Origin: UBA6019 sp035535055
GTDB taxonomy: Bacteria > Chloroflexota > Dormibacteria > Dormibacterales > Dormibacteraceae
NCBI GenBank assembly: GCA_035535055.1
Contig: DATLQT010000107.1
Coordinates: 1 to 45,000, forward strand
Reading direction: 5' to 3'
DNA: 45,000 nucleotides
Below the pieces are notes generated by a model. It was not told where the DNA came from, searched no databases, and worked only from the letters and a program-made list of their open reading frames with translations. Each line of letters opens with the position of its first letter. Within the stretch, counting starts at the first letter, position 1. This document shows positions 7,803-16,442 of the stretch, in pieces. A program made the translations under genes and the position numbers.

Positions 7803-8939
7803 ATGGATTTCGACCTCTCAACTGAGCAGCGGGAACTGAAGGCGATGTGCCGCGAGTTTGCGCTGGAGGTGATCGCCCCCCGGGCCGAGGAATGGAATCG
7901 CGCCCACCGCTTCCCGACCGAGGTCTTCCGCCAGATGGGGGAACTGGGCCTCTGCGGCCCGCTGGTTCCCGATGAGTACGGCGGTTCGGCGATCGGCATG
8001 ACCGGCTACGTGGCCGCGATGGAGGAGCTGGGGCAGGGAGACCAGTCGCTGGCGGCGGGCTGGAACGCCCACTGCACGATCGGCACCCTGCCGCTGCTCC
8101 ATCACGGCAGCGAGGCGCAAAAGCGTCGCTGGGTGGTGCCGATGGCGAAAGGGGAGGCCCTTGGCGCCTTCGCGCTCACCGAGCCCGCCGGCGGATCCGA
8201 TCTCAAAGGAATGGAGACCCGCATCCGCTACGAGGGGGACGACGTCGTGGTCGACGGCCGGAAGACCTTCATCAGCAACGCCGGCACCGAGCTCAGCTGG
8301 GGTGTTGTGACCCTCGGCCGAGACCTCGAGGGCCGCTACGTCAGCGTTGCGATCCCGGCCGGAACGCCCGGCTATAGCCAGGGCGAGCCATATCAGAAGA
8401 TCGGCTGGCACGCGCTGGACACCCGCGAGCAGGTGTTCGACGGCGTCCGGGTGCCGCGCGACCACATCGTCGGCGATCCCGACAAGGGTCTGCGCGCCTT
8501 CCTCGCCTCGCTCGACGCGGGCCGGATCTCGATCGCGGCCCTGGCCGTATCGCTGGCGACCGCGGCCCTCGCCGAATCCCTCGCCTACGCGAAGGAGAGG
8601 CGAGCCTTCGGCCAGCCCATCGCCGGCTTCCAGGCGATCCAGTTCAAGCTGGCTCGGATGGCCTCGATGATCGAGTCGGCGCGACTCCTCACCTACCAGG
8701 CAGCCTTCCTCTACGACTCGGGCCGCCCATACACCAAGGAGGCCGCGATCGCCAAGTTCCTCGCCTCGGAAGCCTCCACCTTCTGCGCCAACGAGGCGGT
8801 GCAGATCCATGGCGGGTACGGCTACATCCTCGACAGCAAGGTCGCCCGCCTTTACCTGGACTCCAAGGTGCTCGAGATCGGTGAGGGCACGAACGAGATC
8901 CAGCAGATCGTGGTCGCTCGCAGCCTCGGGATCCGATGA
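7803..8939 (+). CDS. acyl-CoA dehydrogenase family protein
   Basis: This is a 378-residue acyl-CoA dehydrogenase of normal family length. It has the N-terminal helical domain, the FAD/substrate motif FALTEPAGGSDL, a central beta domain and a C-terminal helical domain with RRAFGQPIAGFQAIQ and IHGGYGY. The C-terminal EGTNEIQ motif carries Glu361 at the catalytic base position of short- and medium-chain enzymes. It oxidises an acyl-CoA and passes electrons to ETF. It is the first gene of a three-gene operon; its TGA overlaps the ATG of the enoyl-CoA hydratase gene by 4 nt. This is the dehydrogenation step ahead of hydration in a beta-oxidation-like route. Confidence 0.93.
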   Translation: MDFDLSTEQRELKAMCREFALEVIAPRAEEWNRAHRFPTEVFRQMGELGLCGPLVPDEYGGSAIGMTGYVAAMEELGQGDQSLAAGWNAHCTIGTLPLLHHGSEAQKRRWVVPMAKGEALGAFALTEPAGGSDLKGMETRIRYEGDDVVVDGRKTFISNAGTELSWGVVTLGRDLEGRYVSVAIPAGTPGYSQGEPYQKIGWHALDTREQVFDGVRVPRDHIVGDPDKGLRAFLASLDAGRISIAALAVSLATAALAESLAYAKERRAFGQPIAGFQAIQFKLARMASMIESARLLTYQAAFLYDSGRPYTKEAAIAKFLASEASTFCANEAVQIHGGYGYILDSKVARLYLDSKVLEIGEGTNEIQQIVVARSLGIR

Positions 8940-9721
8940 CCGAGACTGGAGGGGTCCGCCTGGACCGGGAGGGGCCGGTACCGGTGCTCGTCGTCGACCG
9001 GCCGGAGGCCGCCAACGCCCTGGATCTTGCGGTCCTGGACCTGATCGAAACCGCGCTCGCGGACCTGGAGGCCGATGCGACCTGCCGCTGCGTCGTGGTG
9101 ACCGGCGGGGGCGACCGCGCCTTCTCGGCCGGTGGCGACATAGCCGAGATGCGCGACCTGCCGGCATCCGCTGGCCCGGCCTTCGTCGCCCGCGGCCAAG
9201 AGGTCCTCGGCCGGCTGGCCTCAAGCCGTCTGGTGAGCATCGCGGCTCTCAACGGGCACGCCCTCGGCGGGGGCGCCGAGCTGGCCCTCGCCTGTGACCT
9301 GCGCGTCGGCGCCGAAGAGGCGACCTTTGGCTTCCCCGAGGTCGGGGTGGGCCTCATCCCCGGCTGGGGCGGCACCCAGCGAGCCTTGCGCCTGGCCGGG
9401 CCTTCAGCGGCCAAGCTTGCGGTTCTCACCGGCCGCCGCCTCCCGATGGTCGAGGCGCACCGCCTCGGCCTGGTGGACATGGTGGTGGAGCGAGCGAAGG
9501 TGCTGGCGACGGCCCTCGAACTGGCGGCCGAGATAGCCGCCCGGAGCCCGTCTGCCGTGCTCGCGTCGAAACGCGCCATCGAGGGCGGCGCGGGCCTGCC
9601 GCTGCAGGACGGGCTGGCCCTTGAGGCTACCGCCTGGCTGGAGAACTTCGACACCGAGGACAGGGTCGAAGGGCTGACCGCCTTTCTCGAGCGCAGGGCG
9701 CCGCGCTGGAGTGGCCGGTGA
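8936..9721 (+). CDS. enoyl-CoA hydratase/isomerase family protein
   Basis: This is a 261-residue crotonase-fold protein. The oxyanion-hole segments are present (FSAGGDIAEM and LGGGAELALACD), as are both catalytic glutamates of true hydratases: Glu115 in GGGAE and Glu135 in FPEVGVGLIPGWGGTQ. This supports a genuine 2-enoyl-CoA hydratase. The ATG overlaps the stop of the acyl-CoA dehydrogenase (ATGA), so translation is coupled and the two probably catalyse consecutive steps. The gene for a fused E1 dehydrogenase follows 14 bp later. Confidence 0.93.
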   Translation: MTETGGVRLDREGPVPVLVVDRPEAANALDLAVLDLIETALADLEADATCRCVVVTGGGDRAFSAGGDIAEMRDLPASAGPAFVARGQEVLGRLASSRLVSIAALNGHALGGGAELALACDLRVGAEEATFGFPEVGVGLIPGWGGTQRALRLAGPSAAKLAVLTGRRLPMVEAHRLGLVDMVVERAKVLATALELAAEIAARSPSAVLASKRAIEGGAGLPLQDGLALEATAWLENFDTEDRVEGLTAFLERRAPRWSGR

Positions 9722-9735
9722 GGGATCGCTGTTAG

Positions 9736-11745
9736 ATGGCGTCCAAACGGCTCAATGTGGACGGTGGGGACGGCACGGTGATGCCTACTGCGACCCGCCA
9801 CCGGCTGGACCTGCATCGGGCGATGCTCCGCATTCGTCGCTTCGAGGAGCGGGCGTCCGAGCTCTACCGTGACGGCGAAATCCCGGGGTTCCTGCACCTG
9901 TCGATCGGGCAGGAGGCGGTGGCGGCCGGCGTCTGCAGCAGACTCCGAACAGATGACGCCGTGGTCTCGACCCACCGGGGGCACGGTCACTGCCTGGCGA
10001 AGGGCGCTGACATGGCGGGTATGTTCGCCGAGCTCATGGGCCGCGAGTCCGGTACCTGCCATGGGCGCGGTGGCTCGATGCACATCGCCGAGCTGGGCGC
10101 CGGCGTATACGGGGCGAACGGCATCGTTGGAGCGGGCCTTCCGATCGCAACCGGTGCCGGCGCGGCCTTCCAGGTAACCGGAACCGACAGCGTTGTCGTC
10201 GCCTTCTTCGGTGAGGGAGCGGTCGCCCAGGGCGCCTTCCACGAGGCCCTCAACCTGGCGACGCTGTGGCGGCTGCCGGTCCTCTTCCTGTGCGAGAACA
10301 ACGGTTTCGCGGAGTTCTCACGGCTCCAGCAGCAGCAGACCAGGGCGCCCGCCGACCGCGCCGCCGCCTACGGCCTCGACGGCCAGGTCGTCGATGGCAA
10401 CGACGTGCTCGCCGTCGAGGCCGCGGTCGCCGCCATCCTGCCGGAGCTGCGCGCCGGCAACGGCCCGCGCTTCCTGGAGGCGCGCACGCTCCGCGCTGGC
10501 GGCCACTACGAGGGAGACCAGCAGCGCTACCGCAGCGAGCAGGAGCGGGCCGCCTGGCAGGCGGGCGACCCGATCGCCCGGTCGGCGGCGAGCATCGACC
10601 AGGCTGGGGGCGCAGGCGAGCTCGCTGGGCTCGCCAGGGAGGTGGAGGCCGAGATCGAAGCGGCGCTCGCGACGGCGCGGAGCGGGCCGGCGCCCGACCC
10701 GGCCGCGGTCACGTCCTACACGGTGCGCGACTTTGTCATCGATCCGCAGGCAGAGGATCCATCACCCTCGGGAGAACCCTTTCGCTATCTGGACGCCCTC
10801 CGCGAGGCGCTCGCCGACGAGCTCGAAGCCGATCCTAAGGTCTGGCTGGCCGGCGTCGACATCGCCGCCGGCGGCGGCGTCTTCGCGGTGACCAAAGGAC
10901 TCGCCGATCGCTTCCCCAGCCGCGTCCGCGACACGCCGATCAGCGAGACGGCGGTGATGGGTCTCGGGGTGGGGGGAGGCCTGGCGGGCACCCGTCCGGT
11001 GGTCGAGCTGATGTACCTGGACTTCCTGGGGGTGTGCTTCGACCAGCTGCTGAACCAGGCGGCCAAGCTGCACTTCATGACCGGGGGGGCCGCCAGCGTC
11101 CCGATGGTGGTTCGCACCCAGTTCGGCGCCGGCCGCTCCTCCGGTCCGCAGCACTCGCAGAGCCTCGAGTCGCTGCTCGCCCAGGTGCCAGGGTTGAAGG
11201 TGGTGATGCCGTCGGAGCCGGCGGACGCCTACGGGCTGCTGCGGGCTGCGATCCGGGATCCGAACCCTGTCGTTTTCATCGAGAATCGGTTGCTCTACGG
11301 CCTCAAGGGGCCCCGGCCGAGGCCGGGCCACATGGTGCCCATCGGCTCGGCCGCGGTGCGCCGGGAGGGACGGCACGTGACCGTCGTCAGCTGGTCGCGG
11401 ATGGTTCACGAGGCGCTGGCCGCAGCGGAGTCGGTCGAGGCCGACGGCATCGGGGTGGAGGTCATCGACCTGCGGAGCGTGGCGCCGATTGACTGGCCCA
11501 CCATCGCCCGCTCGGTGGCCAAGACCGGCCGCCTGCTCGTCGCCCATGAGGCGGTGCTGACCTCGGGCATCGGCGCCGAGATCGCGGCGCGCGCCGCCGG
11601 CGAGATGTTCTGGGATCTCGACGCGCCGGTGGTGAGGGTAGCGCCGCCCTTCAGCCCGGTTCCCTACGCGCATGAGCTGGAAGAGGCGTGGCTCCCGGCA
11701 GCAGCTGAGATCGCCGAAGCCGTGCGCAGGTTGGCGGGCGCCTAG
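9736..11745 (+). CDS. fused E1 alpha/beta thiamine-diphosphate 2-oxoacid dehydrogenase
   Basis: This 669-residue protein joins an E1 alpha domain (about 20-320) and an E1 beta domain (about 345-669) in one chain. The alpha half has the family start HLSIGQEAVAAGV and the thiamine diphosphate motif GEG...HEALN (159-173) ending in NN (188-189). The beta half has the strands and helices typical of PdhB/BkdB/AcoB (TPISETAVMGLGVG, QHSQSLESLLAQVPGLKVV). Such enzymes decarboxylate a 2-oxoacid or acetoin and pass the acyl unit to a lipoyl E2. No E2 or E3 gene lies in the window, so partners must be elsewhere. It ends an operon with an acyl-CoA dehydrogenase and an enoyl-CoA hydratase, which hints at branched-chain or acetoin-type substrates. 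Confidence 0.92.
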   Translation: MASKRLNVDGGDGTVMPTATRHRLDLHRAMLRIRRFEERASELYRDGEIPGFLHLSIGQEAVAAGVCSRLRTDDAVVSTHRGHGHCLAKGADMAGMFAELMGRESGTCHGRGGSMHIAELGAGVYGANGIVGAGLPIATGAGAAFQVTGTDSVVVAFFGEGAVAQGAFHEALNLATLWRLPVLFLCENNGFAEFSRLQQQQTRAPADRAAAYGLDGQVVDGNDVLAVEAAVAAILPELRAGNGPRFLEARTLRAGGHYEGDQQRYRSEQERAAWQAGDPIARSAASIDQAGGAGELAGLAREVEAEIEAALATARSGPAPDPAAVTSYTVRDFVIDPQAEDPSPSGEPFRYLDALREALADELEADPKVWLAGVDIAAGGGVFAVTKGLADRFPSRVRDTPISETAVMGLGVGGGLAGTRPVVELMYLDFLGVCFDQLLNQAAKLHFMTGGAASVPMVVRTQFGAGRSSGPQHSQSLESLLAQVPGLKVVMPSEPADAYGLLRAAIRDPNPVVFIENRLLYGLKGPRPRPGHMVPIGSAAVRREGRHVTVVSWSRMVHEALAAAESVEADGIGVEVIDLRSVAPIDWPTIARSVAKTGRLLVAHEAVLTSGIGAEIAARAAGEMFWDLDAPVVRVAPPFSPVPYAHELEEAWLPAAAEIAEAVRRLAGA

Positions 11746-11762
11746 ACCGTCCGATCTCCCTT

Positions 11763-11808
11763 ACGGCTAGAGAAGGCAGCCGCCTACCACCACCTTCAGG
11801 CCCGCCGA
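11763..11808 (+). repeat. dispersed direct repeat, copy 1
   Basis: This 46-bp segment matches 13439-13483 in the same orientation: 42 of 45 aligned bases are identical, with one extra base here. The segment reads EKAAAYHHLQARR in one frame and the second copy reads EKAPAYNHLQARR in the equivalent frame, so both may derive from the same coding sequence. The copies flank the FAD oxidoreductase gene at 11950-13116. Confidence 0.8.
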
Positions 11809-11949
11809 ATTCGTGCTCACCATTCAGCCGGTACCAGCAACTGGGTCCGCCGTCGCCGACGGTCCGCGCAGTATCGATCGCGACCGCAATGGATCTGCCG
11901 TCTCTTTGGAGACTCCGACTCCCTCGGCTACGCTTGGAAGCGTCTCACC

Positions 11950-13116
11950 TCAGGTACCGGCCCCGTCATGGGTGGAGGTGCCACCGTGGGCCATCCATTC
12001 GGTCACGACATGACTGCGGTCGCCAGGGTGCAGGGGGGTCAGATCGACGTCGGGGTCTGGAACGCCGACCATCACCCCGGCCAGCACCTCGGCGACGGCC
12101 GGCCCGTGCATGGTTCCATGCCCGGCGAAGCCCGCCATGACCCAGAGCCGCTCTTCGATCTGGCCGATCCAGGGATGGCCGTCCGTCGACATGTCGATCA
12201 CGGCAGACGCCGTCTTCGTGATCGGCAGGTCCTGAAAGGTCGGCGCCCGGCGCTGAACAGCTGCCATGAAGTCCTGCAGGAAGTCAGAGGTGCCGTAATC
12301 CGGGGGCAGGCTGGCCAGATCGCGATCCACGATCACAGACAGGCCCTCGCCCTCGCGCTCCAACACCATCCCCGAATCCATGTCGATGGTGACCGGGAGC
12401 CGCAGCCCATGGGCCACGGGCCCCGTGAGCGCGTAGTAGGCGGTCTGAGGGTAGACGCCGAGGTCCACGCCGAATGGCCGCACCAGTTCGGGGGACCAGC
12501 AGCCCGCCGCCACCACGACCCGCTTGGCGCTGAGCGTGGTCGGCCCCACGACCTCCATCCCCTCCGAGGGCAGCGATCGGATCGCCTCGACCGGCCACTG
12601 CTCGACGATGTTCACACCCAGCTTCCGGGCTGCGCCGGCCAGCGCGGCCACGCCGTCGGTCGGAATAACGCGCCCATCCTCCGGCGTAAAGGAAGCACCG
12701 GCCACATCAGCGGTTTTCATCCACGGCGCCAGCTCGCTCAGCTGAGCCGGATCGAGAAGATGGACCGGCCCGGCGTGCAGTTGCCTTTGCAGTTCAGCAG
12801 CCTCTGCCAAGCGCTCGGCGATTCCGGGACGGGCCGTCACCACCAGATAGCCATCCTGCTGAAACCCGCAAGGGTGATCGAATCTCGACTCGACCGACTT
12901 CCAAAACTTTAAGCCGCGCTTGGATAGCTCAATCTCCAGGGCGGAACTGAACTGTTGCCGCACGCCGCCGAATGAGGAGCCCGTCGAGCCGCTCGCGAGT
13001 TGCGCTCGTTCGAGCAGCACGATGTCCGTCGCGCCCCTGGCCGCCAGGTAGTAGGCGAGGGCAACCCCTGCGATCCCCCCGCCCACGATCGCCGTGTCCG
13101 CGTGCCGAGGCGTCAT
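11950..13116 (-). CDS. sarcosine oxidase beta-like FAD-dependent oxidoreductase
   Basis: This 388-residue protein of the DAO superfamily has a Rossmann FAD motif (VGGGIAG, 11-17, after TAI) with an acidic end of strand 2 (LLERAQ). The stretch GSTGSSFGGVRQQFSS is typical of sarcosine oxidase beta/proline dehydrogenase-like flavoproteins, and the C-terminal FAGHGTMHGPAVAEVLA fits the family. It would oxidise a secondary or N-methylated amine or an amino acid. I start at ATG 13116; a TTG two codons upstream is also open. It stands alone, with about 200 bp on one side and 490 bp on the other, and it lies between two copies of a near-identical 45-bp repeat. Confidence 0.87.
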   Translation of the reverse strand: MTPRHADTAIVGGGIAGVALAYYLAARGATDIVLLERAQLASGSTGSSFGGVRQQFSSALEIELSKRGLKFWKSVESRFDHPCGFQQDGYLVVTARPGIAERLAEAAELQRQLHAGPVHLLDPAQLSELAPWMKTADVAGASFTPEDGRVIPTDGVAALAGAARKLGVNIVEQWPVEAIRSLPSEGMEVVGPTTLSAKRVVVAAGCWSPELVRPFGVDLGVYPQTAYYALTGPVAHGLRLPVTIDMDSGMVLEREGEGLSVIVDRDLASLPPDYGTSDFLQDFMAAVQRRAPTFQDLPITKTASAVIDMSTDGHPWIGQIEERLWVMAGFAGHGTMHGPAVAEVLAGVMVGVPDPDVDLTPLHPGDRSHVVTEWMAHGGTSTHDGAGT

Positions 13117-13607
13117 TGGCAATTGCTCACATCAGAAACGGCGCGCGATCGCTCGCTGCCCACCACGCTATCAGCGTCCTCCAGGCTCCATGATATGGCC
13201 GCCGAGATCGAATAATGGGGCAGACCAGCTGGAAAGGCTGCACAAGCTCCGCCACCTGTCCTGAACTGCCCTGGGTTTGATCAAGGCTCAGGGGTGTGCG
13301 AATATGACGTCGAGTTCGAGGCGCAGCCGTCGTGGGCCGACGCCCGGTTTCTGAACGGGCTAGCCTCGGGCGCTGGTTGTGCTCTTCTCCGCCCTGTACT
13401 CCGCCCTCCGCCTGGTAGCCGAGCTGATCCAGTTCCAGACGGCAGAGAAGGCACCCGCCTACAACCACCTCCAGGCCCGCCGATCAGCCAATTTACTGAC
13501 CGACAACCCGCAGGGCGCGATCGTGAATTGAGGGCCGCCGACGCAGCCCGGCAGGCAAAACGTTCATCGCCTCCGCCCGCCGTGGCGACAGCGCGGCCAG
13601 TTAGGCG
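13117..13607. other. 490-bp intergenic region with repeat and possible gene remnant
   Basis: This region separates the divergently ended FAD oxidoreductase (start) and the class V aminotransferase-fold gene (stop). It holds the second copy of the dispersed repeat (13439-13483). The repeat lies inside a 50-codon open frame, GTG 13379 to TGA 13531 on the plus strand, which has an amphipathic, protein-like composition (VAELIQFQTAEKAPAY) rather than the Arg/Pro-rich composition of shadow frames. I do not recognise the peptide. It may be the C-terminal remnant of a lost gene. Nothing else is supported here. Confidence 0.35.
13439..13483 (+). repeat. dispersed direct repeat, copy 2
   Basis: This 45-bp segment is nearly identical to 11763-11808 (three substitutions and one single-base indel) and has the same orientation, about 1.68 kb away. 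It lies within an open frame that reads EKAPAYNHLQARR. Outside this stretch the similarity falls away quickly. Confidence 0.8.
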
Positions 13608-15395
13608 TCAGTTCCCGATCCGGGCGCCGCTGAGTTCGTGCGGAAGCCAGAACCAGCGCAGGTGCTCGAAGTCGGCGCTCAGCTCCATCGGCTCCGGGGA
13701 TTGGCGAGGGGCTTCGAGGATCTTTCGCGCCTCGATGAGGTAGCCGCCCAGGGCCGATTCCGGCTCCCGGTGCCGGTGGGCGGCTCGCGGCAATTTCTCA
13801 TCCTGGTAGCGGATATCACGCAGGCTGAGCGGCGGTTCTGGCGGCCCATCCCGGTGCGTCCAGATCCCGGTGGCAGCGTCGAATCGGTAATCAGGCAGCA
13901 GCCGCCAACCCTCTGCCGCGACGAGGTCGACGGCGTCAAGGATGAAATCGAAGACGGCTTCCGAGATGAAATAGTTGAAGTTGACCCGAACCCAGCCTGG
14001 CTTGATCCCCTCGCAACCGCGACTTACCTCTCGCTCAAGCTCGTTCGACCTCTCCAGATCAATGTCCAGCAGGCGGAGTCCGTAGGGGCCGGCGCAGGAG
14101 CAGCCGCCGCGTGACTGAATACCGAAGAGGTCGTTGAGGATCGCGACGATGAAGTTGTGGTGGAGGTAGCGGCCCCGGTGCCTGACCACGAAGGAGACGA
14201 TCGAGAGCCGATCCAGGTCGGGATTGCCCAGGATCTCGAGGTTTGGGTGGCTGCGCCAGCGTTCGATCGCCCGCCGGATGAAGGACTCCTCGCGGCGCCG
14301 GATCTCGGGCGCGCCGACCGCCTCTTTGAGCTGGAAGACCAGCCCGGCGCGGATCGACTCCACGATCGCCGGTGTCCCACCCTCCTCTCGATGTTCGATG
14401 TCGGTCAGGTACCAGTGCTCAGTCGAATTGACGAATTCGACCGTCCCTCCTCCGGGCATGCCCGGGACCCGGTTCTTGAACAGCTCGCGCCGAGCAGCCA
14501 GCACGCCCGGAGTTCCCGGGCCGCCGATGAACTTGTGGGGCGAGATGAAGACGGCGTCGAGGTATGGCTCCTCCGGTCCCAGGGCCGCCGAACCCATCCG
14601 GATCACGGTGTAGGGGGCGGCGGCGGCGAAGTCCCAGAAAGAGAGGGCTCCGTGGCGGTGCAGCAGCACCGCGATCGAACGCCAGTCGCTGATGATGCCC
14701 GTCACGTTCGAGGCGGCCGAGAAACTGCCGATCTTGAGTGGCCGGCCCTGGTAGTGGACCAGCTCGTCGGCCAGCTGAACATGGTCGATGTGACCGTCGT
14801 GATCCTCGTGGATCACCACCACGTCGGCGATCGACTCCCGCCAGGGCAGCTCGTTGGAGTGATGCTCGTAGGGACCGATGAAGACGACCGGGCGGTCGTC
14901 CTCCGGGATCAGCGACGAGAGCCGGTAGCGATCGTCGAGGTCCGCCGGCAGGCGAAGGTTGAGGTCGTCGATCAGGCGGTTGATGGCGGCCGTCGAGCCG
15001 GAGCCGACAAAGACGATGGCATGCTCGGGACCGGCCCCGACGGCGTCGCGGATGATCTCGCGTGCCTCTTCCCGGAAGCGGCCCGTCTGGAGCCCGGTGC
15101 CCGAGGACTCGGTGTGGGTGTTGGCATAGAGCGGCAGGACGACCTCACGGATGAAGTCCTCGATGAAGCTCAGCGATCGGCCGGAGGCCGTGTAGTCGGC
15201 GTAGGTCACACGGCGCGGGCCGAAGGGGCCCATCACCGCCTCGTCCTCGCCGATCATCGACGCTCGGATCCTCTCGATCAGGTCCAAATCAGGCCATGCC
15301 CATTGTCTACCAGTACGCCCGCCGGCATGCTTTCCGAGCGAACCCGTGACTCTGAAAGCCTGAGTCCCCCCGGCGAGCCGTCGGCGGCCCGCCAT
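13608..15395 (-). CDS. class V aminotransferase-fold (cysteine desulfurase-like) protein
   Basis: This is a PLP-dependent protein of the aminotransferase class V / NifS-SufS superfamily. The PLP lysine is in FISPHKFIGGPGTPGVL (about Lys288 in the longest form), preceded by an Asp in FWDFAAAAP. Segments YADYTASGRSLSFIED and YANTHTESSGTG are well-conserved N-terminal hallmarks of this large (~560 aa) subgroup. A Cys-rich motif GGCSCAGPYG lies where desulfurases have their active-site loop, but assignment as a desulfurase is not certain. A ~100-residue C-terminal extension follows the fold. The start is unclear: recognisable sequence begins near residue 36, and TTG 15287 or ATG 15257 are alternatives to ATG 15395, which lies only 13 bp from a divergent gene. 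Stand-alone gene; the substrate is unknown. Confidence 0.85.
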   Translation of the reverse strand: MAGRRRLAGGTQAFRVTGSLGKHAGGRTGRQWAWPDLDLIERIRASMIGEDEAVMGPFGPRRVTYADYTASGRSLSFIEDFIREVVLPLYANTHTESSGTGLQTGRFREEAREIIRDAVGAGPEHAIVFVGSGSTAAINRLIDDLNLRLPADLDDRYRLSSLIPEDDRPVVFIGPYEHHSNELPWRESIADVVVIHEDHDGHIDHVQLADELVHYQGRPLKIGSFSAASNVTGIISDWRSIAVLLHRHGALSFWDFAAAAPYTVIRMGSAALGPEEPYLDAVFISPHKFIGGPGTPGVLAARRELFKNRVPGMPGGGTVEFVNSTEHWYLTDIEHREEGGTPAIVESIRAGLVFQLKEAVGAPEIRRREESFIRRAIERWRSHPNLEILGNPDLDRLSIVSFVVRHRGRYLHHNFIVAILNDLFGIQSRGGCSCAGPYGLRLLDIDLERSNELEREVSRGCEGIKPGWVRVNFNYFISEAVFDFILDAVDLVAAEGWRLLPDYRFDAATGIWTHRDGPPEPPLSLRDIRYQDEKLPRAAHRHREPESALGGYLIEARKILEAPRQSPEPMELSADFEHLRWFWLPHELSGARIGN

Positions 15396-15396
15396 C

Positions 15397-15408
15397 TAAC
15401 CTAAGCGC
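15397..15408 (+). promoter_or_regulatory. candidate -10 element for leaderless transcription
   Basis: TAACCT (15397-15402, fitting TANNNT) ends 6 nt before the ATG of the DapA-like gene at 15409, and no Shine-Dalgarno is visible. This spacing would put the transcription start at or next to the start codon, giving a leaderless mRNA. It is a short motif, so chance occurrence is quite possible. Confidence 0.3.
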
Positions 15409-16329
15409 ATGTTCAAGATCGAAGAGTTGCACGGCGTCCTGCCGGCGCTGGTGACCCCGTTGACCGAGGACGGGGCGCCGGACGAGCTCGCCATCGGACG
15501 GGTCGTCGAGCAGGCCCTTGCGGGCGGGGCCCACGGATTGTTGGCGCTGGGGTCGACCGGGGAGGGGGCTTCGCTCGACGAGCCGACCCGCCGCAAGACG
15601 CTTGCCGGGGTGGTGGGGGCCGCCGCGGGCCGGGTGCCGGTGATCTGCGGCGTCGCCCAGAGCCACCTGGCAGCCGCCTCAGCTGAGGTGAAGGCCGCAG
15701 CGGGGTTGGGGGCGGTCGCCGCCCTGGTCACGCCACCCTTCTATTACCCGATCGACCAGGCGACCGTGCTCGCCTTCTACCGCAGGCTCGCCGCCGAGAG
15801 TCCCCTGCCGATCTTGGTCTACAACATTCCCCAGTTCACCAAGGTGGTGATCGAACCGGCGACCCTCGCCGCGCTGGCGCGCGAGGGCGCGATCGCCGGC
15901 ATCAAGGACTCCAGCCGCGACTTCGAGTACTTCGAGCGCGTCTGCCTCGCGACCCGCGATCTTCCCGCCTTCCGCATCTTCACCGGGAGCGACACCATGC
16001 TGATCGCGTCGCTGGTGATGGGAGGTGCGGGCACGATCTGCGCTGCGGCGAACATTGCACCCCAGTGGGTGGTGAGCCTGTATGACGCCGTCAAGCGAGG
16101 TGACCTGGATGCCGCCCGCCGCGGTCAGGACCTGCTGATCGAATTGGGACGGGCTGTCGGCGTGGGCGTTTTCCCGTCGGCCTTCAAGGCCGCCCTGCAC
16201 CTTCAGGGTGTCTGCGACCCCTGGCCGGCGCCGCCCGTCGCGCCGCTGGACGAGGCATCGAAGGCGCGCCTCAAAGAACGACTGGCAGCCTTTGGGCTTC
16301 TTGCCGCCGTCCCCGGGGTGAGTGCCTGA
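15409..16329 (+). CDS. dihydrodipicolinate synthase/N-acetylneuraminate lyase family aldolase
   Basis: This 306-residue TIM-barrel aldolase of the DapA/NanA family has the pyruvate-carboxylate binding motif GSTGEGASL (48-56), the catalytic Tyr138 in VYNIP and the Schiff-base lysine Lys166 in GIKDSS. Family members condense or cleave pyruvate with an aldehyde (4-hydroxy-tetrahydrodipicolinate synthase, sialate or keto-deoxy-sugar-acid lyases). No lysine-biosynthesis genes are adjacent, and many catabolic aldolases share the motifs, so I do not name it dapA. It diverges from the class V aminotransferase-fold gene and converges on the MFS gene 113 bp away. Confidence 0.9.
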   Translation: MFKIEELHGVLPALVTPLTEDGAPDELAIGRVVEQALAGGAHGLLALGSTGEGASLDEPTRRKTLAGVVGAAAGRVPVICGVAQSHLAAASAEVKAAAGLGAVAALVTPPFYYPIDQATVLAFYRRLAAESPLPILVYNIPQFTKVVIEPATLAALAREGAIAGIKDSSRDFEYFERVCLATRDLPAFRIFTGSDTMLIASLVMGGAGTICAAANIAPQWVVSLYDAVKRGDLDAARRGQDLLIELGRAVGVGVFPSAFKAALHLQGVCDPWPAPPVAPLDEASKARLKERLAAFGLLAAVPGVSA

Positions 16330-16442
16330 ACGAGGCCCAGAACTCGATGAGCGATGCCGGCGATCGGCGCTGACGGGTGCCTTCGGCCGCATTGCCGGGA
16401 GCAGGTCCGGCCCGGGCCGCCCTCGGTCAGCGGGCCAGGCCT

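Noticed and set aside
8689..10242. 517-codon minus-strand open frame opposite the enoyl-CoA hydratase and E1 genes
   Set aside because: Composition dominated by S, R, A, P and no motif; antisense to well-supported genes.
13608..15395. Assigning the class V protein as SufS/IscS in iron-sulfur cluster assembly
   Set aside because: No suf or isc genes nearby, and the protein is much longer with a C-terminal extension typical of a different subgroup.
15409..16329. Naming the aldolase dapA
   Set aside because: Motifs are shared by many catabolic aldolases and there is no lysine-pathway context.
16330..16442. A terminator between the convergent DapA-like and MFS genes
   Set aside because: The gap has GC-rich self-complementary stretches (for example GCCCGGGC) but no clear stem with a T-run.
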